The translations under genes and the position numbers were made by a program. The notes below the pieces were generated by a model. That model worked only from the letters and a program-made list of their open reading frames with translations, was not told the origin of the DNA and made no database searches. A stretch of DNA of 64,000 bases from Stomoxys calcitrans. Lineage: Eukaryota; Arthropoda; Insecta; Diptera; Muscidae. How positions within the stretch are numbered: the stretch's first letter is position 1; the number at the start of each line of letters is the position of its first letter. The DNA lies in the NCBI RefSeq assembly GCF_963082655.1, contig NC_081553.1, forward strand, positions 47,852,541 through 47,916,540, given 5' to 3'. Below are positions 1 to 10,901 of the stretch, piece by piece.

Positions 1-1468
1 TCAGCCAAATCGGATAGGAATTGCGCCCTCTAGAAGCTCAAGAAGACAAGTCCCCAGATCTGTTTATATGACAACTTATCAAGTTTTGAACCATACTTGG
101 CACAGTTGTTGGATATCATAACAACACATGTCCTGCAAAATTTCATTCCAATCGGATAAGAATTGTGCACTCTAGAGACTCAAGAAGTCAAATCGGGAGA
201 TCGGTTTATATGGCAGCTATATCAGGTCATGAAGCAATTTGAACCATACTTGGCACAGTTGTTGGATATCATAACAACACACGTCCTACAAAATTTCATT
301 TCAATCGGATAAGAATTGCGCACTCTAGAGGCTCAAGAAGTCAAGACCCAAGATCGGTTTATATGGCGGCTATATCAGGTTACGTACCAATTTGAACCAT
401 ACTTGGCGCAGTTATTGGATATCATAACAAAACACGTCGTGCAAAATTTCAGCCAAATCGGATAAGAATTGCGCCCTCTAGAGGCTCAAGAAGTCAAGAC
501 CCAAGATCGGTTTATAAGGAAGCTATATCAGGTCATGGACCAATTTGAACCATACTTTTCAGAGTTGTTGGATATCATAACAAAATACTACGTGCAAAAA
601 TTTATTAAAATCGGATAAGAATTGCGCCCTCTAGAGGCTCAAGAAGTCAAGACCCAAGATCGGTTTATATGATAGCTATATCAGGTTATGAACCGATTTG
701 AACAAAACTTGGCGCAGTTGTTGAATATCATAACAAAACATGTCGTGCAAAATTTCATTTCAATCGGATAAGATTTGCGCCCTCTAGAGGCTCAAGAAGT
801 CAAGACCCAAGATCGGTTTATATGACAGCTATATCAGGTTATGAACCGATTTGAACCATACTTGGCGCAGTTGTTGAATATCATAACAAAATAGTACGTG
901 CAAAAATGCATTCAAATCGGATAAGAATTGCGCCCTCTAGAGGCTCAAGAAGTCAAGACCCAAGATCGGTTTATATGATAGCTATATCAGGTTATGGACC
1001 GATTTGAACCATACTTGGCACAGTTATTGGATATCATAACAAAACACGTCATGCAAAATTTCATCCCAATCGGATAAGAATTGCGCCCTCTAGAGGTCCA
1101 AGAAGTCAAGACCCAAGATTGGTTTATATGGCAGCTATATCAAACCATGGACCGATATGGCCCATTTACAATACCAACCGACCTACACTAATAAGAAGTA
1201 TTTGTGCAAAATTTCAAGCGGCTAGCTTTATTCCTTCGGAAGTTAGCGTGCTTTAGACAGACAGACGGACGGACGGACGGACAAACGGACGGACGGACAA
1301 ACGGACGGACGGACGGACGAACGGACCGACGAACGGACAGACGGATGGACATGGCTAGATCGACATAAAATGTCGCGACGATCAAGAATATGTATACTTT
1401 ATGGGATCTCAGACGAATATTTCGACGAAATTAGTATACCCCCCATCCTATGGTGGATGGTATAAAAA
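1..1468 (-). mobile_element. Helentron-like element HLE-1 (3' end outside window)
   Basis: Minus-strand HLE. Positions 1-1180 hold eight subfamily-A units; the anchor AATTG of 'AAGAATTGCGCCC' falls at 19, 161, 314, 467, 620, 773, 926 and 1079, so seven of the eight intervals are exactly 153 bp or, for the first, 142 bp. The array passes into a unique leader (1180-1255), a GACG-rich tract (1258-1345, the complement of GTCY) and the 5' end, which reads TATACCATCCACCATAGG on the minus strand at 1440-1468. The subterminal box and microsatellite resemble the structure described for DINE-1/HINE elements of Drosophila, which are nonautonomous Helentrons. No protein is encoded; the 65-codon frame over 1188-1385 is a reading of the GACG tract. 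Confidence 0.75.
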
Positions 1469-2351
1469 TAAGTGAAAAAGAAATAAACTTGTCTGCCAAT
1501 CCGCTTACAACTGCCTTAGAGCACTTGAATATATACAAGTAAGTCACTCACTATCTACAACCTGGGATTTTGTTGTCTACAGCCAACCAACCTAAAACCC
1601 CTGTTTCATTGATTTCCACGATCTTATGGATAGTACCCAAGTTTAAAGTGTGTTAAAGTGCTCTACAATTAAAATTTAAGAACATACCTTCGCATTGCCC
1701 AAACCAGAATACTTTAACTGTTTAGATTTTTTCAATTAGACACACACTCTCTCTCTCTCTCTCTCTCTCTCATGCTCACACACAAATACATGCAAACTAT
1801 ATTCATTCATTGAATGAAATTAAACGCACACCTTTGGGCGCAATCGGCATTAATTGCTGGCAATTAATTTCAATTGTATTTTAGCGTATCGCCATTCCAT
1901 TTCACCCAAACCTCCAACATAATTCTATTAAATGTCATTAGCCCAATTTGTGAGAGTACTTAATAAGAAGTCGAGTTTTTGCTGTGGTGCTAATTTATCA
2001 GCAACAGCCTAATGGATGCCCAAAAAAGAATCAACGAACAGAAGCAGGTGGAGTAGTAGAACAACTAGAGTAGCAGCATTATCTACCCAATCAACTATAG
2101 CCAGAGGAAATAATTGTACAGGTCTAACAGTATCAGCGCTGCCATCATCATTACTGTAACCATCAGCAACATCATTTTCCTTTGGTAAATTTTCTATTGC
2201 CAATGGGCTGCGAATGTTCTTTTTTGGGTCAATAAATGAATTTTTCATTGTTTCCTTGTGTCTTATTTTTGTGTGCAATGGCTGGTTAATCTACAAATGA
2301 CTGCAACAACTATATTAAGGCAAACTTTTTATGGCCAGAGTTGCCAATGAG
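1469..2351. other. Single-copy-looking stretch without recognisable gene
   Basis: AT-rich sequence between two HLEs. The only clear structure is a (CT)n run near 1747-1771 followed by CA-rich sequence. An 89-codon minus-strand frame at 2009-2278 ends in a Leu/Val-rich stretch, but it has no recognisable domain and no visible promoter or splice context, so it is not called a gene. Confidence 0.6.
1741..1772. repeat. CA/CT microsatellite
   Basis: Short CACA tract running into about 12 CT dinucleotides. It is a simple-sequence repeat in otherwise unique DNA and a potentially polymorphic marker. Confidence 0.9.
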
Positions 2352-3893
2352 AAAAACAAGTAAAAGAGTGCCAAGTTCGGCCGGGCCGAATCTTGGCAAC
2401 CCACCACCATGAATTCTGCTAAAAATTTGTTTACAAAATAAATTTTGTTGAAGGGCATAATTTTATTTTACATACAGAACTTTGGTCAAACCTGCAAAAA
2501 TTAAAGCTTCTAGGAACCGAACAAGGATGATCGAGAGACCGCTTTACATGGGAGCCATATAAGGTTATAAACTGATTTAGACCGTATATGGCACAGTTGT
2601 TGGAAGCCACAATAGAACATCACATCATCAAAATTTCAGCCAAATCGTAAAAAAATTGCGGCTTGTAAGAGCTCAAGAAGTCAAATCGGGAGATCGGTTT
2701 ATATATGGGAGCTATATCAGGTTATCGATTGATTTGGACCGTACTTCGCACCGTTGTTAGAAGTCATAACAGAACATCTCATGCAAAATATCAGCCGAAT
2801 CGGAAATAAATTGCGGCTTGTAAAGGCTCAAGAAGTCAAATCGGGATATTGGTTTATATGGGGACTATATCAGGTTAAAGACCTATTCAGACTGTACTTG
2901 GCAGAGATGTTGAAAGTCCTAACAGAACACCACATGCAAAGTTCCAGCCAAGTCGGACAAGAATTGCAACTTCAAGAGGCTCAAGAAGTCAATTCTTCAA
3001 ATCGGTTTATATGGGAGCTATATCAGGTTATAGACCGATACGTACCGTACCAAACACAGTTAGTGGAAGTCATAACGGAACACTACGTACAAAGTTTTAG
3101 GCAAATCGGACAAAAATTGCGGTTTCCAGGGGCTCAGGAAGTCAAATCGGGAGATCGGCTTATATATGAGCTATATCAAGTTATTGACCGATTCGGACCG
3201 TACTTAGCAATGTTGTAGAAAGTCATAGCGGAACACTACGTGCAAAATTTCAGCCAAATCGGACAAAAATTGTGACTTGTAGGGGCTCAAGAAGTCAAAT
3301 CGGGTTTTTGTTTTATATATGCCCTATATCAGGTTAAGGACCGATTCAGACCGTACTTGGCTGAAATGAATGAAAAGTCTCAACAGAACACCTCATGCTA
3401 AATTTTGTCCAAATAGGACAAAAAGGGGCTCAGGAAGTCAAATCGTAAGTTCGGTTTATATGGTAGCTATATCAGGTTATATACCGATTTGGACCGTACT
3501 TGGCATAGTTGTTGGAAGACATAATAGAACACTTTGTACAAAGTTTCAGCCAAGTCGGACTTCGGATTGCGGCTTCCAGAGGCTCAAGAAGTCAAATCGG
3601 GAGATCCGTTTATATGGGAGTTCCATGTAAATCTGAAATGATGATGGCCCGTTTGCAATACCCAACGACCAACATCAATATTAAGTGTCTGCGCAAGGTT
3701 TCGAGCGGCTAGCTTTAGGCGTTCGACCGGTATTGTGATTTCGACAGACGGACGGGCGGACGGACTGAATCGACTCAGAATGTCGAGACAATTAAGAATA
3801 TATCTACTTTATGGGGTCTTAGACGAATATTTCGAGGTGTTACAAACGGAATAACTAGATTAGTATACCCCCATCCTATGGTAATACTAAAAG
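2352..3893 (-). mobile_element. Helentron-like element HLE-2, both ends present
   Basis: Complete minus-strand HLE. Its 3' end lies at 2352-2412 (AAACAAGTAAAAG, hairpin AGTTCGGCC/GGGCCGAA, CCCACCACC box). About eight subfamily-C units cover 2500-3640, with the landmark 'CGGTTTATATGGGAGCTATATC' group recurring near 2693, 2850, 3002, 3150, 3306, 3450 and 3604. The GACGGACG tract is at 3742-3770 and the 5' end TATACCCCCATCC is at 3864-3893 on the complement. One unit (3361-3430) carries a private variant, 'GAATGAATGAAAAGTC', that recurs at 4868. Frames of 60-154 codons inside it follow from the 153-bp (51-codon) period and are not genes. Confidence 0.8.
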
Positions 3894-5910
3894 GGTCTCA
3901 ACTAAGGCGAATTGTGGAGCTTGCAAAATATTGATGGTTAAAAACCGTTGTTTGTTTGTTTGTGGGTTTGAAAAATTTGTTTGTTCCGTATAGTGTCAAA
4001 AATATTGAAATTTTCACGGATTGTGGGCAGTGGCCCGGATGGAGCAATGGGCTATATAAATTTTTTATATTGGAGGGGGTGCGGACCCTCCCCCTTATCC
4101 AAAAGTACTACCCAAAAATAAAAGTGGACCGATCGGGACAATATGGGACTGAAATAAAAGCTATTCGGGAGTATAATACAAATTTGATATCAAAAGTTGA
4201 ATCCAAGAAACTGGTGGACCGCCCCGACTCCAAAATCCTCCAAAAATAGGTTAATAAGACGATAACGACAATATGGGGCTCGAATGAATGGTATTCGGGA
4301 GAAGATGACGAAGGAGGTATAAACTTTATAATTTATTGATATCGGAAAGGGGGCGAACCCTCCCCCTTACCCCAAAAGTACGACTCAAAATAAAAGTGGA
4401 CCGATCGTTACAATATGGGACTCAAATGAAAGATATTCAGGAGTTGAGTACGAATTTTATATCAAAAAATGGGTCCAAGTAACTGGGGAGCCGCCTCGAC
4501 CCTAAAACATCATTAACTAGGTTTATTGGATGAAAATGACAATATGCGACTCGAATGAAAGCTATTCAGGAGAAGATTACGAATATGGCCAGAAAGGAGG
4601 TAAAGACTTTATACTTCATTGATATCGGAAAGGGGACGAACCCTCCCCCTTACCCCAAAAGTACGACTCGAAATTAAAAGTGGACCGATTGTTACAATAT
4701 GGGACTCAAATGAAAGCTATTAGGGAGTAGATTGCAAATATGTTCTGGAAGCAAATAGCAATAGGCTATATAATTTGTTGACATTGGAAGGGGGCGGAAT
4801 TCAAACCGGGTTATTGGTTTATATGGGGCCTATATCAGGTGAAGGACCGATTCAGATCGTACTTGGCTGAAATGAATGAAAAGTCTCAACAGAACACCTC
4901 ATGCAAAATTTTGTCCAAATAGGTCAAAAAGGGGCTCAAGACGTCAGGTTATATACCGATTTGGACCGTATTTGGCATAGTTTGTGTGACATTGTGACAT
5001 TAGAAGGGGGCGGACCATCCCCCCAGCCCCCAAAAGTACTATCCAAAAATAAAAGTGGACCGATCCGGACAATATAGGATTCAAATGAAAGATATTTAAG
5101 AGTATATTACCAATTTCATAATAGAAGTTGGGTTCAAGTACCTGGGGGGCGACCCCAGCCCCAAAACCCCTTAAAATAGGTTTATTTGACGATCATGACA
5201 ATATGGGACTCAAATGAAAGGTATTCGGGAGAAGATTACGAATGTGGTCAGGAAGAAGGAATAGGTTTTATAGTTTATTGATTACAGAAGGGGGCGGACC
5301 CTCTCCCGTTACCCCAAAAACACCACCCAAAATCAAAAGTAGACCGATAAGGACAATATGGGTATCAAATGAAAAGTATGCGGGAGTAGATAACGAATCT
5401 GGCATACAAATTCATGTCGAAACATAGGGGGTCACCCCACCCCCACAAAAACGCCCAAAATGGCCACATTTAGCCAATCGCGGATATATGGGACTCGGTT
5501 TGTATGTTCCGTATAGACTCAAAAACGACAGAACCGAAAATTTTCGCATATTGTGTAGGTTGGTCTGGAAGGAAACATAGGCTATATAATTTTTCGATCT
5601 CGGAAGGTGGAAGGACCCTCCCCCTTATGCCAAAAACGCCACCCAAAATCAAAAGTGGACCGATCGGGACAATATAGGTATCAAATGAAGGATATTGAAG
5701 ATTAGAATACGAATATGGTATTAAAATTTGAGTCTAAGTACCCAGCGGGCCGCCCCAACCCCAAAACTCCCCCAAACAGACATATTGGACGTCAGTTACA
5801 ATATGGGGCTCAAATGAAAGGTATTCGGGAGTAGATTACGAATCTGGCATACAAAATCGAAGTATAGGGGGTCACGCCACCCCTCAAAGACGCCATTATG
5901 ACTATATGAT
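3894..5910 (+). repeat. Family-2 tandem array (GC-rich, CCCTCCCCC units)
   Basis: Tandem units distinct from the 153-bp family. The landmark GGACCCTCCCCCTTA or a variant appears at about 4086, 4358, 4641, 5014, 5299 and 5616. Spacing is about 272-317 bp, apart from the 373-bp step spanning the intruding fragment at 4797-4995. Each unit also holds 'GTGGACCGATCGGGACAATATGGGACTC' and 'AAATGAAAGGTATTCGGGAG' blocks. It reads as the complement of the arrays at 46380-47445 and 58035-59905. Proteins of 60-97 codons read from it are not credible genes. Confidence 0.75.
4797..4995 (-). repeat. HLE-2-derived fragment embedded in the family-2 array
   Basis: About 200 bp of subfamily-C repeat interrupts family 2. 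It shares the private 'GAATGAATGAAAAGTC' variant, the shortened 'CAAAAAGGGGCTCA' stretch and the neighbouring half-units with HLE-2 at 3300-3500, so it is a displaced copy of that segment rather than an independent insertion of a consensus element. No terminal motifs flank it. Confidence 0.75.
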
Positions 5911-5974
5911 TCTTGGCTAAACAGAAAAATATATTAGAGAGTTAAAGAAGGCGCAGCGGAGTAGTCCCGTTTGG

Positions 5975-6640
5975 GCTAGTTAAAATATATTGACCGATCT
6001 GCCGATCAAAGGTCTACAACCCATAAAAGCTGCATTTATTTCCCCGATTTCGCTGGAGTTTGACACAGTGACTTGTATAAACCATCCAGTCATCCAACCA
6101 GTTACTGGTCTAGATCAGGCAATATTTAGATATAGCTTTCATATAGACCGATCTGCTGAATGAGGTTCTTAAACTCATAAAAGCTGCAGTTATTATCCGA
6201 TTGCGATGAAATTGGAAACAGTGAGGTGTTTAAAGGCTGCCGACATACGACTCAATTATGCTTCAGATTGGTCCATATTTGGATATAGCTGTCATAAAGT
6301 GCGATCTACTGATTGAGGCTCTTAAGCCCGATTTTGCTGGAAATATGGTTTAGGTCGGTTTTGTTGAGACATATCTGAAGACGGATCTACCGATCAAGGT
6401 TCTTAAGCCCATAAAAGCTGCATCTGTTACCCGATTTCGCTGGAATTAGACACAGTGACTTGTATTAAGCCTGCCGTCATCCGACCAGCTTATGGTCCAG
6501 ATCTGACTATATTTAGATATAGCTGCCATATAGACTGATCTTCCAATTTACGGTCTTATTTCCAGAAAAGGCAGATTTGTTGACCGATTTCGCTGAATCT
6601 TTGACTTGTTTAAGACTTCTCGGTACCTGAATGAAATATG
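5975..6640 (+). repeat. Degenerate plus-strand HLE repeat block
   Basis: About four eroded units with 'TTTAGATATAGCTNNCATATAGACCGATCT' and 'CCCATAAAAGCTGCA' landmarks (near 6000, 6140, 6290, 6370 and 6520). It belongs to the 153-bp family in plus orientation but is clearly older than the arrays at 12.5-14.4 kb. No HLE terminus is visible on either side. Confidence 0.65.
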
Positions 6641-7672
6641 ATTCAGACCAGCCACCATTTGCATATTGCTATGCATATGATAGTGAGTTGTTATAAAAGA
6701 GTAGGGTTAATTTGTTTGAAAAAAAGATATTTCACTAAAATTTTTTCTAAAGACAAAATTTTCCTTGAAGAATTGGGCAACACTGTTTTTTTTACCACGG
6801 CCACTGCTAATGACCCTGATGATGATGATTGTGATGGCAATGAGCATAAGAGCAAGAATGTTCTCCAACTCTAGCCGCCTATGTTGCCACATGGCGCTAG
6901 AGCACTTCTTCATGTATTTCCTTCCATCGAGCATAACTCTGGCAGTCCACAAATTAACCCAAAGGACATGTGAGCAAGCACACAATGGACTTCCGGCAAA
7001 CAGTTAACACTAGCTTAACACATTGCTCAATTTCGGAATGGTTTTAATGCTTTTCTTTGACAATGCCCCATTTGCTGGTTACCCATTCTTCCAGTTCTTT
7101 TCCTCTCCATACATGGATGTGTCTATGTGTTGGTTTTTGGTACTATCACATCATTTAAGCAGCTGCCAATTGACCCTTTCTTTATGGTTTCTTTTTTTTT
7201 TGTTCATACATTGTGGCCAGTATATTGCAGAGCACGGACATATATACACACACGAACATTTAACACAAAACACTATCACCATGAAATGTCGGCAGCAGCA
7301 AAATAATCCAGATCAAGTTCTTCTTCTTTGTGTTCATCTTGTGTAGGGCCATCATTATAGTAGAAATCGCCACTTTGTCCGCCATTGTCGGCAGTGCTCC
7401 CTCTTCGCTGTATGGAATGGAGAATTTCCAGATAAGAAGCTTGATAAGCATTTTGTTAATTGGCCAAGTACCATTGCCACTGTGAATGTTGTAAGTGAAA
7501 TTGTTTTTCGTCGCTTATTGCCCCTCTGGCAACATTCATTTTGCTTTTGGTTTCTTTTTTGTTACTGGTGGCATGTGGTTATGCCCATAGGGGTTTGAGA
7601 TATCGCATCCTTTTTTCTGCCAGCGAAATGCGGGAATAGATTTATTGTTTGTTTCAAAGCCATTGTCGATAT
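6641..7672. other. Single-copy-looking stretch without recognisable gene
   Basis: AT-rich, with a GAT-repeat patch near 6810-6835 and homopolymer T near 7190. Overlapping frames of 60-107 codons on both strands have no recognisable domain and biased composition (Met/Leu or Cys-rich), so none is called. Confidence 0.55.
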
Positions 7673-8934
7673 ATTTTATACCCTCCACCATAGGATGGGC
7701 ATATACTAATCTAGTCATTCAGTTTGTAACACCTTGAAATATTCGTCTAAGAGCCCTTTACGTTCTGAGTCAATCTAGCCATGTCCATCCGTCTGTCGAA
7801 ATCACGATAGAGGTCGAACGCGTAAAGGTAGCCACTTGAAACCTAGCACAGATACTTAATGTTGATGTAGGTCGTTGGGGATTACAAATGGGCCATATCG
7901 GTTCAGAATTGGCTATAGCTCCCATATAAACCGATCTTCCGATTTGACTTCTTGATCCCTTAAAAGCCGCAATGTTTGTCCGATTTAGCTGAAATTTGGC
8001 ATGTAATGTTCTGTTATTACTTCCAACAACTGCGTTAAGTACGGTTCAAATCGGTCTATAACCTGATATAGCTCCCATATAAACCGATGTGCCGATTGGA
8101 CTTTCCGAGTCCTTACAAGCCGCAAGAAGTCTGAGGGCTGAAATTTTGCATGCAGTGTTCTGTTATGACTTCCATCAACTGTGTCTAAATCGGTCTATAA
8201 CCTGATATAGCTCCCATATAAACCGATCTCCCATTACGACTTCTTGAGCCCCTACAAACCGCAATTTTTGTCCGAATTTGAATTCTTGAGCCCCAGAAGC
8301 CGCAGTTTTTGTCCGATTTGGCTGAAATTTCACATGTTGTGTCCTATTATGGGGTGGTCCCCCTAGCACTTGGTCCGATAATTGGATATCAGATACGTTT
8401 TCTTATCCTTAATACCTTTCGTTTGAGTCCCATATTGTCGTGATTGGTCTAAATATATGTTTGGTAGGTTTTAGGGTAGGGCGGCCCCCCTAGGTACCCC
8501 ATCCGCAATTTGGATACCAAATTTCTATTTTTAGGTTACTATATGAGAGCACACAAAATTTCGCTTAAATTGCACCATCCATCTCCGAGATCTGGCGTTT
8601 CTGAAAATCAGGGTAAGGGGGAGGATTCGAGCATCCAATCTAAGCACAACTCGGCTACCGGGGCGCCAACCCGGTATAGCTGCCACATAAACCGATCTCC
8701 CAATTTGACACTCTGAGCCAGTGTAGGGCGCAGTGTTTACACGATTTTCCTGAAATTTTGGAGGTGGTATTTTCAATGGCTTCTAAAAGCCATGACGGTC
8801 CATAACGGTCAATAACTTGTTGAATCTCATGTATATATTGAAAAAGTCATTCAATGAACTTAACATATGTGATACATGGTGGAGGGTATATAAGATTCGG
8901 TCCTGCCGATTTTAGCACACTTTTACTTGTTTTC
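7673..8934 (+). mobile_element. Helentron-like element HLE-3, both ends, with family-2 insert
   Basis: Plus-strand HLE. The 5' end TTTTATACCCTCCACCATAGG is at 7673, the leader and short GTCCATCCGTCTGTC tract at 7783-7800, and about three subfamily-C units lie at 7900-8340. Family-2 sequence occupies 8345-8530, eroded repeat sequence 8660-8790. The 3' end shows GGTGGAGGGTATA (8878), a decayed hairpin ATTCGG/CCGATTT and TTTTACTTGTTTT. The 68- and 81-codon frames at 8510-8776 read repeat DNA and are not genes. Confidence 0.75.
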
Positions 8935-9018
8935 CTCACATAATTCTTAGTCAGTGCTGGGCAAATACACATACACTATTGCCCAGGGGCTGGCAAATAT
9001 TTTGCACATGTAGTAGTT

Positions 9019-9345
9019 AGGCGGTCACCGCAGTGCAGAGGTTAGCATATCCGTCTATGACGCTGATTGTCCCAGGTTCGAATCCTGGCGAGAATATAAA
9101 AAAAATGCCAGCGGTGGTTTTTGTCTCCTAGTATAGAAGAAGTTATGTAAAAACTTCTAAAAAAACTGTGCACAGAAGCCATGTTAAAACTTCTACCCAC
9201 TTCATCATGCCGTTCAGAGTTGGCAATAAAAAGTAGACTCCTTATCACTGAGCCTAAAACTTGAATCGGACAGCAATTATTGACATGAGAGAAGTTTGGC
9301 CCAGTTCCTTGATAGAATGTTCATTGGCAAATTTGAAGTAACTAA
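9019..9345 (+). mobile_element. tRNA-derived SINE (family SINE-1), copy 1
   Basis: The head is tRNA-like: an A-box-like CAGTGCAGAGG near 9030 and a perfect B box GGTTCGAATCC at 9076, as used by RNA polymerase III. The body (GCCAGCGGTGG...AAAACTTCT...) and 3' end (AAACTTGAATCGGACAGC...AGAAGTTTGGCCCAGTTCC...GAATGTTCAT) match other copies in the window. It is diverged, with a scrambled middle. It is not called a tRNA gene because no cloverleaf or anticodon stem is maintained. Confidence 0.8.
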
Positions 9346-9351
9346 CCCATG

Positions 9352-9655
9352 TAGGGTTAGTTTGCCAGAGGTTAGCATGTCCACCTATGATGCTAAACGC
9401 CCTGGGTTCAAATCCTGGCGAGACCATCAGAAAAAATGTGCAGCGGCAACATGCTGGCAACATTTGTGAAGTACCCTGCCATGTAAAACTTCTCTCCAAA
9501 GAGGTGTCGGCACGCCTTTCGGACTCGGCTATAAAAAGGAGGTGCCTTAACCATTGAGCTTAAAAACTTGAATCGGACTACACTCATTGATATGTGAGAA
9601 GTTTGCCCCAGTTTCTTAGTGGAATGTTCATGGGCAAAATTTGCAATTTATTTGT
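9352..9655 (+). mobile_element. tRNA-derived SINE (SINE-1), copy 2, adjacent to copy 1
   Basis: Second copy in the same orientation, starting only a few bases after copy 1. It shows the head 'GCCAGAGGTTAGCATGTCC', B box GGTTCAAATCC (one mismatch), the body 'AACTTCTCTCCAAAGAGGTGTCGG' and the tail 'TTAGTGGAATGTTCATGGG' ending in AATTTGCAATTT. Its body is closer to the family consensus than copy 1, so the two are probably separate insertions or a diverged dimer. Confidence 0.85.
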
Positions 9656-10674
9656 TTGCCCACCACTGTTCTCAGTCAAGTTCTTTGATTCTTCTCTCCT
9701 GTTGGCCATCCTTTATCCTTTTTTCGGCTAGCACTTGAATTCATTTTGCTGCTGATTATCTTAATGTCTTTTACGATGTGTGTGCGATTGAGTGAGCTGG
9801 TGAATTAGCTGGGAATAATTTATTTACAACTAATTGCAGAACCTCGACCCTTTTACCTCATGCAATTTAAATGTTCTATTCATTTGGTGAAAGTAAAATT
9901 AATTTAACTTTCTTAAGCCCTTATTAAATGCAAATAAATTCATAACAATTCATATCGGATTTCACTTATTCTCAAGGCATTATTCAAATCGTTTGCTGTT
10001 CAGTAATCATAACATTAAATTATTCATTTGCCCCCCCCCACCCCTCCTCCCCCTGCAGTACACTTACAAGTCTCCCGCTCACTCACAATTCCCCCTCCCC
10101 CCACCATTTCTTTCTCACGTCCCCATTAAACCCCCCAGAACTTCATGTAAGTGGAAATGCGGCAAAGTGCGGTCGGTCCTTCCACAATTTCCAGTTTTCA
10201 TGAGCATTTGCAATCATTCGTTTATTTGTTTGGGCGCTGTTAATAAATCTTCGCATAAAGGAAGCCATAACGATGTGAATAATTTTATGCCACAATAAAA
10301 TAAATATTCATAGTACAAGTGTTCGTTTTCGCTTCGTTCGCTTTGGGCTAAAATCCGTTGAAAATTTGAACGAAATTTTGCATTGGCCACTGCAGGGGCT
10401 TCACAACTGATGATGGGGTTGGAATAAATAATAAAAATGAAATGGCTACTAATAATTTCCGTCACATTTTCAGCAAATATCAACACAGGACGAACAAAAG
10501 TAATAAGCTATAAACATTTACCTACACTTATTTGTAATGAGGAGTAAAGAGGGTGACAGCAGGAGAAAAAGAGAAAGAAATAGAAGATATTTCCAAATAA
10601 CAAATTCGTGCACATTTTTAGATAATAATTAGGATAACTCTAAACAGTGGCAGATTTAAATTTTTAATTTATGA
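9656..10674. other. Single-copy-looking stretch with C-rich runs
   Basis: No gene recognised. C-rich tracts near 10031-10060 and 10090-10115 create a proline-rich 101-codon frame (9993-10298) that is compositional. The remainder is AT-rich. Confidence 0.55.
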
Positions 10675-10900
10675 TTTTTTTTTTACTCATCATCCCCTAA
10701 AAGGATAATCAAGTCATTCCATTTGAAACACCTCGAAATATTGATCTGCGATTCCATAAAAATTGAATAGTATTGATCCTCTTGATTTTCTAAGTTGAAT
10801 AAGTCATGTCAGTCCTTCCGTCTGTTGGACCGCGCGTCAGTCCGTACGTCCGTACTTCTGTCCGCCTTACAGTGGGATGTAATAGACAAACAAAAAAAAA
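10675..10900 (+). mobile_element. 5' end of HLE-5, separated from its body by HLE-4
   Basis: Eroded plus-strand leader: TTTTTTTTTACTCATCATCCCC, 'AAACACCTCGAAATATTGATCTGCGATTCCATA', then a GTCY tract at 10812-10860 (GTCCTTCCGTCTGTTGG...GTCCGTACGTCCGTAC). It stops at an A-run at 10890-10905, where HLE-4 begins. The sequence expected next in this family ('TTTAAAAATAGAGATATTGAGC') appears at 12480-12500, on the far side of HLE-4. Confidence 0.6.
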
Positions 10901-10901
10901 A

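Noticed and set aside
1..1180. Regularly spaced repeats resembling a CRISPR array
   Set aside because: Units are contiguous 153-bp satellite-like monomers without spacers and sit inside a eukaryotic transposon.
2009..2278. 89-codon minus-strand frame in unique DNA
   Set aside because: No recognised domain, no supporting signals, and frames of this size are expected in AT-rich non-coding DNA.
2754..3218. 154-codon frame in HLE-2
   Set aside because: Spans three subfamily-C units in register with a 51-residue repeat; a repeat reading as above.
3720..3800. GACG tracts as independent microsatellite loci
   Set aside because: They recur at the same place in each HLE between leader and array, so they are element parts (GTCY tract), not independent loci.
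9029..9100. Possible tRNA gene (perfect B box GGTTCGAATCC)
   Set aside because: The same head plus body occurs in several copies; no acceptor or anticodon stem is kept. It is a SINE head.
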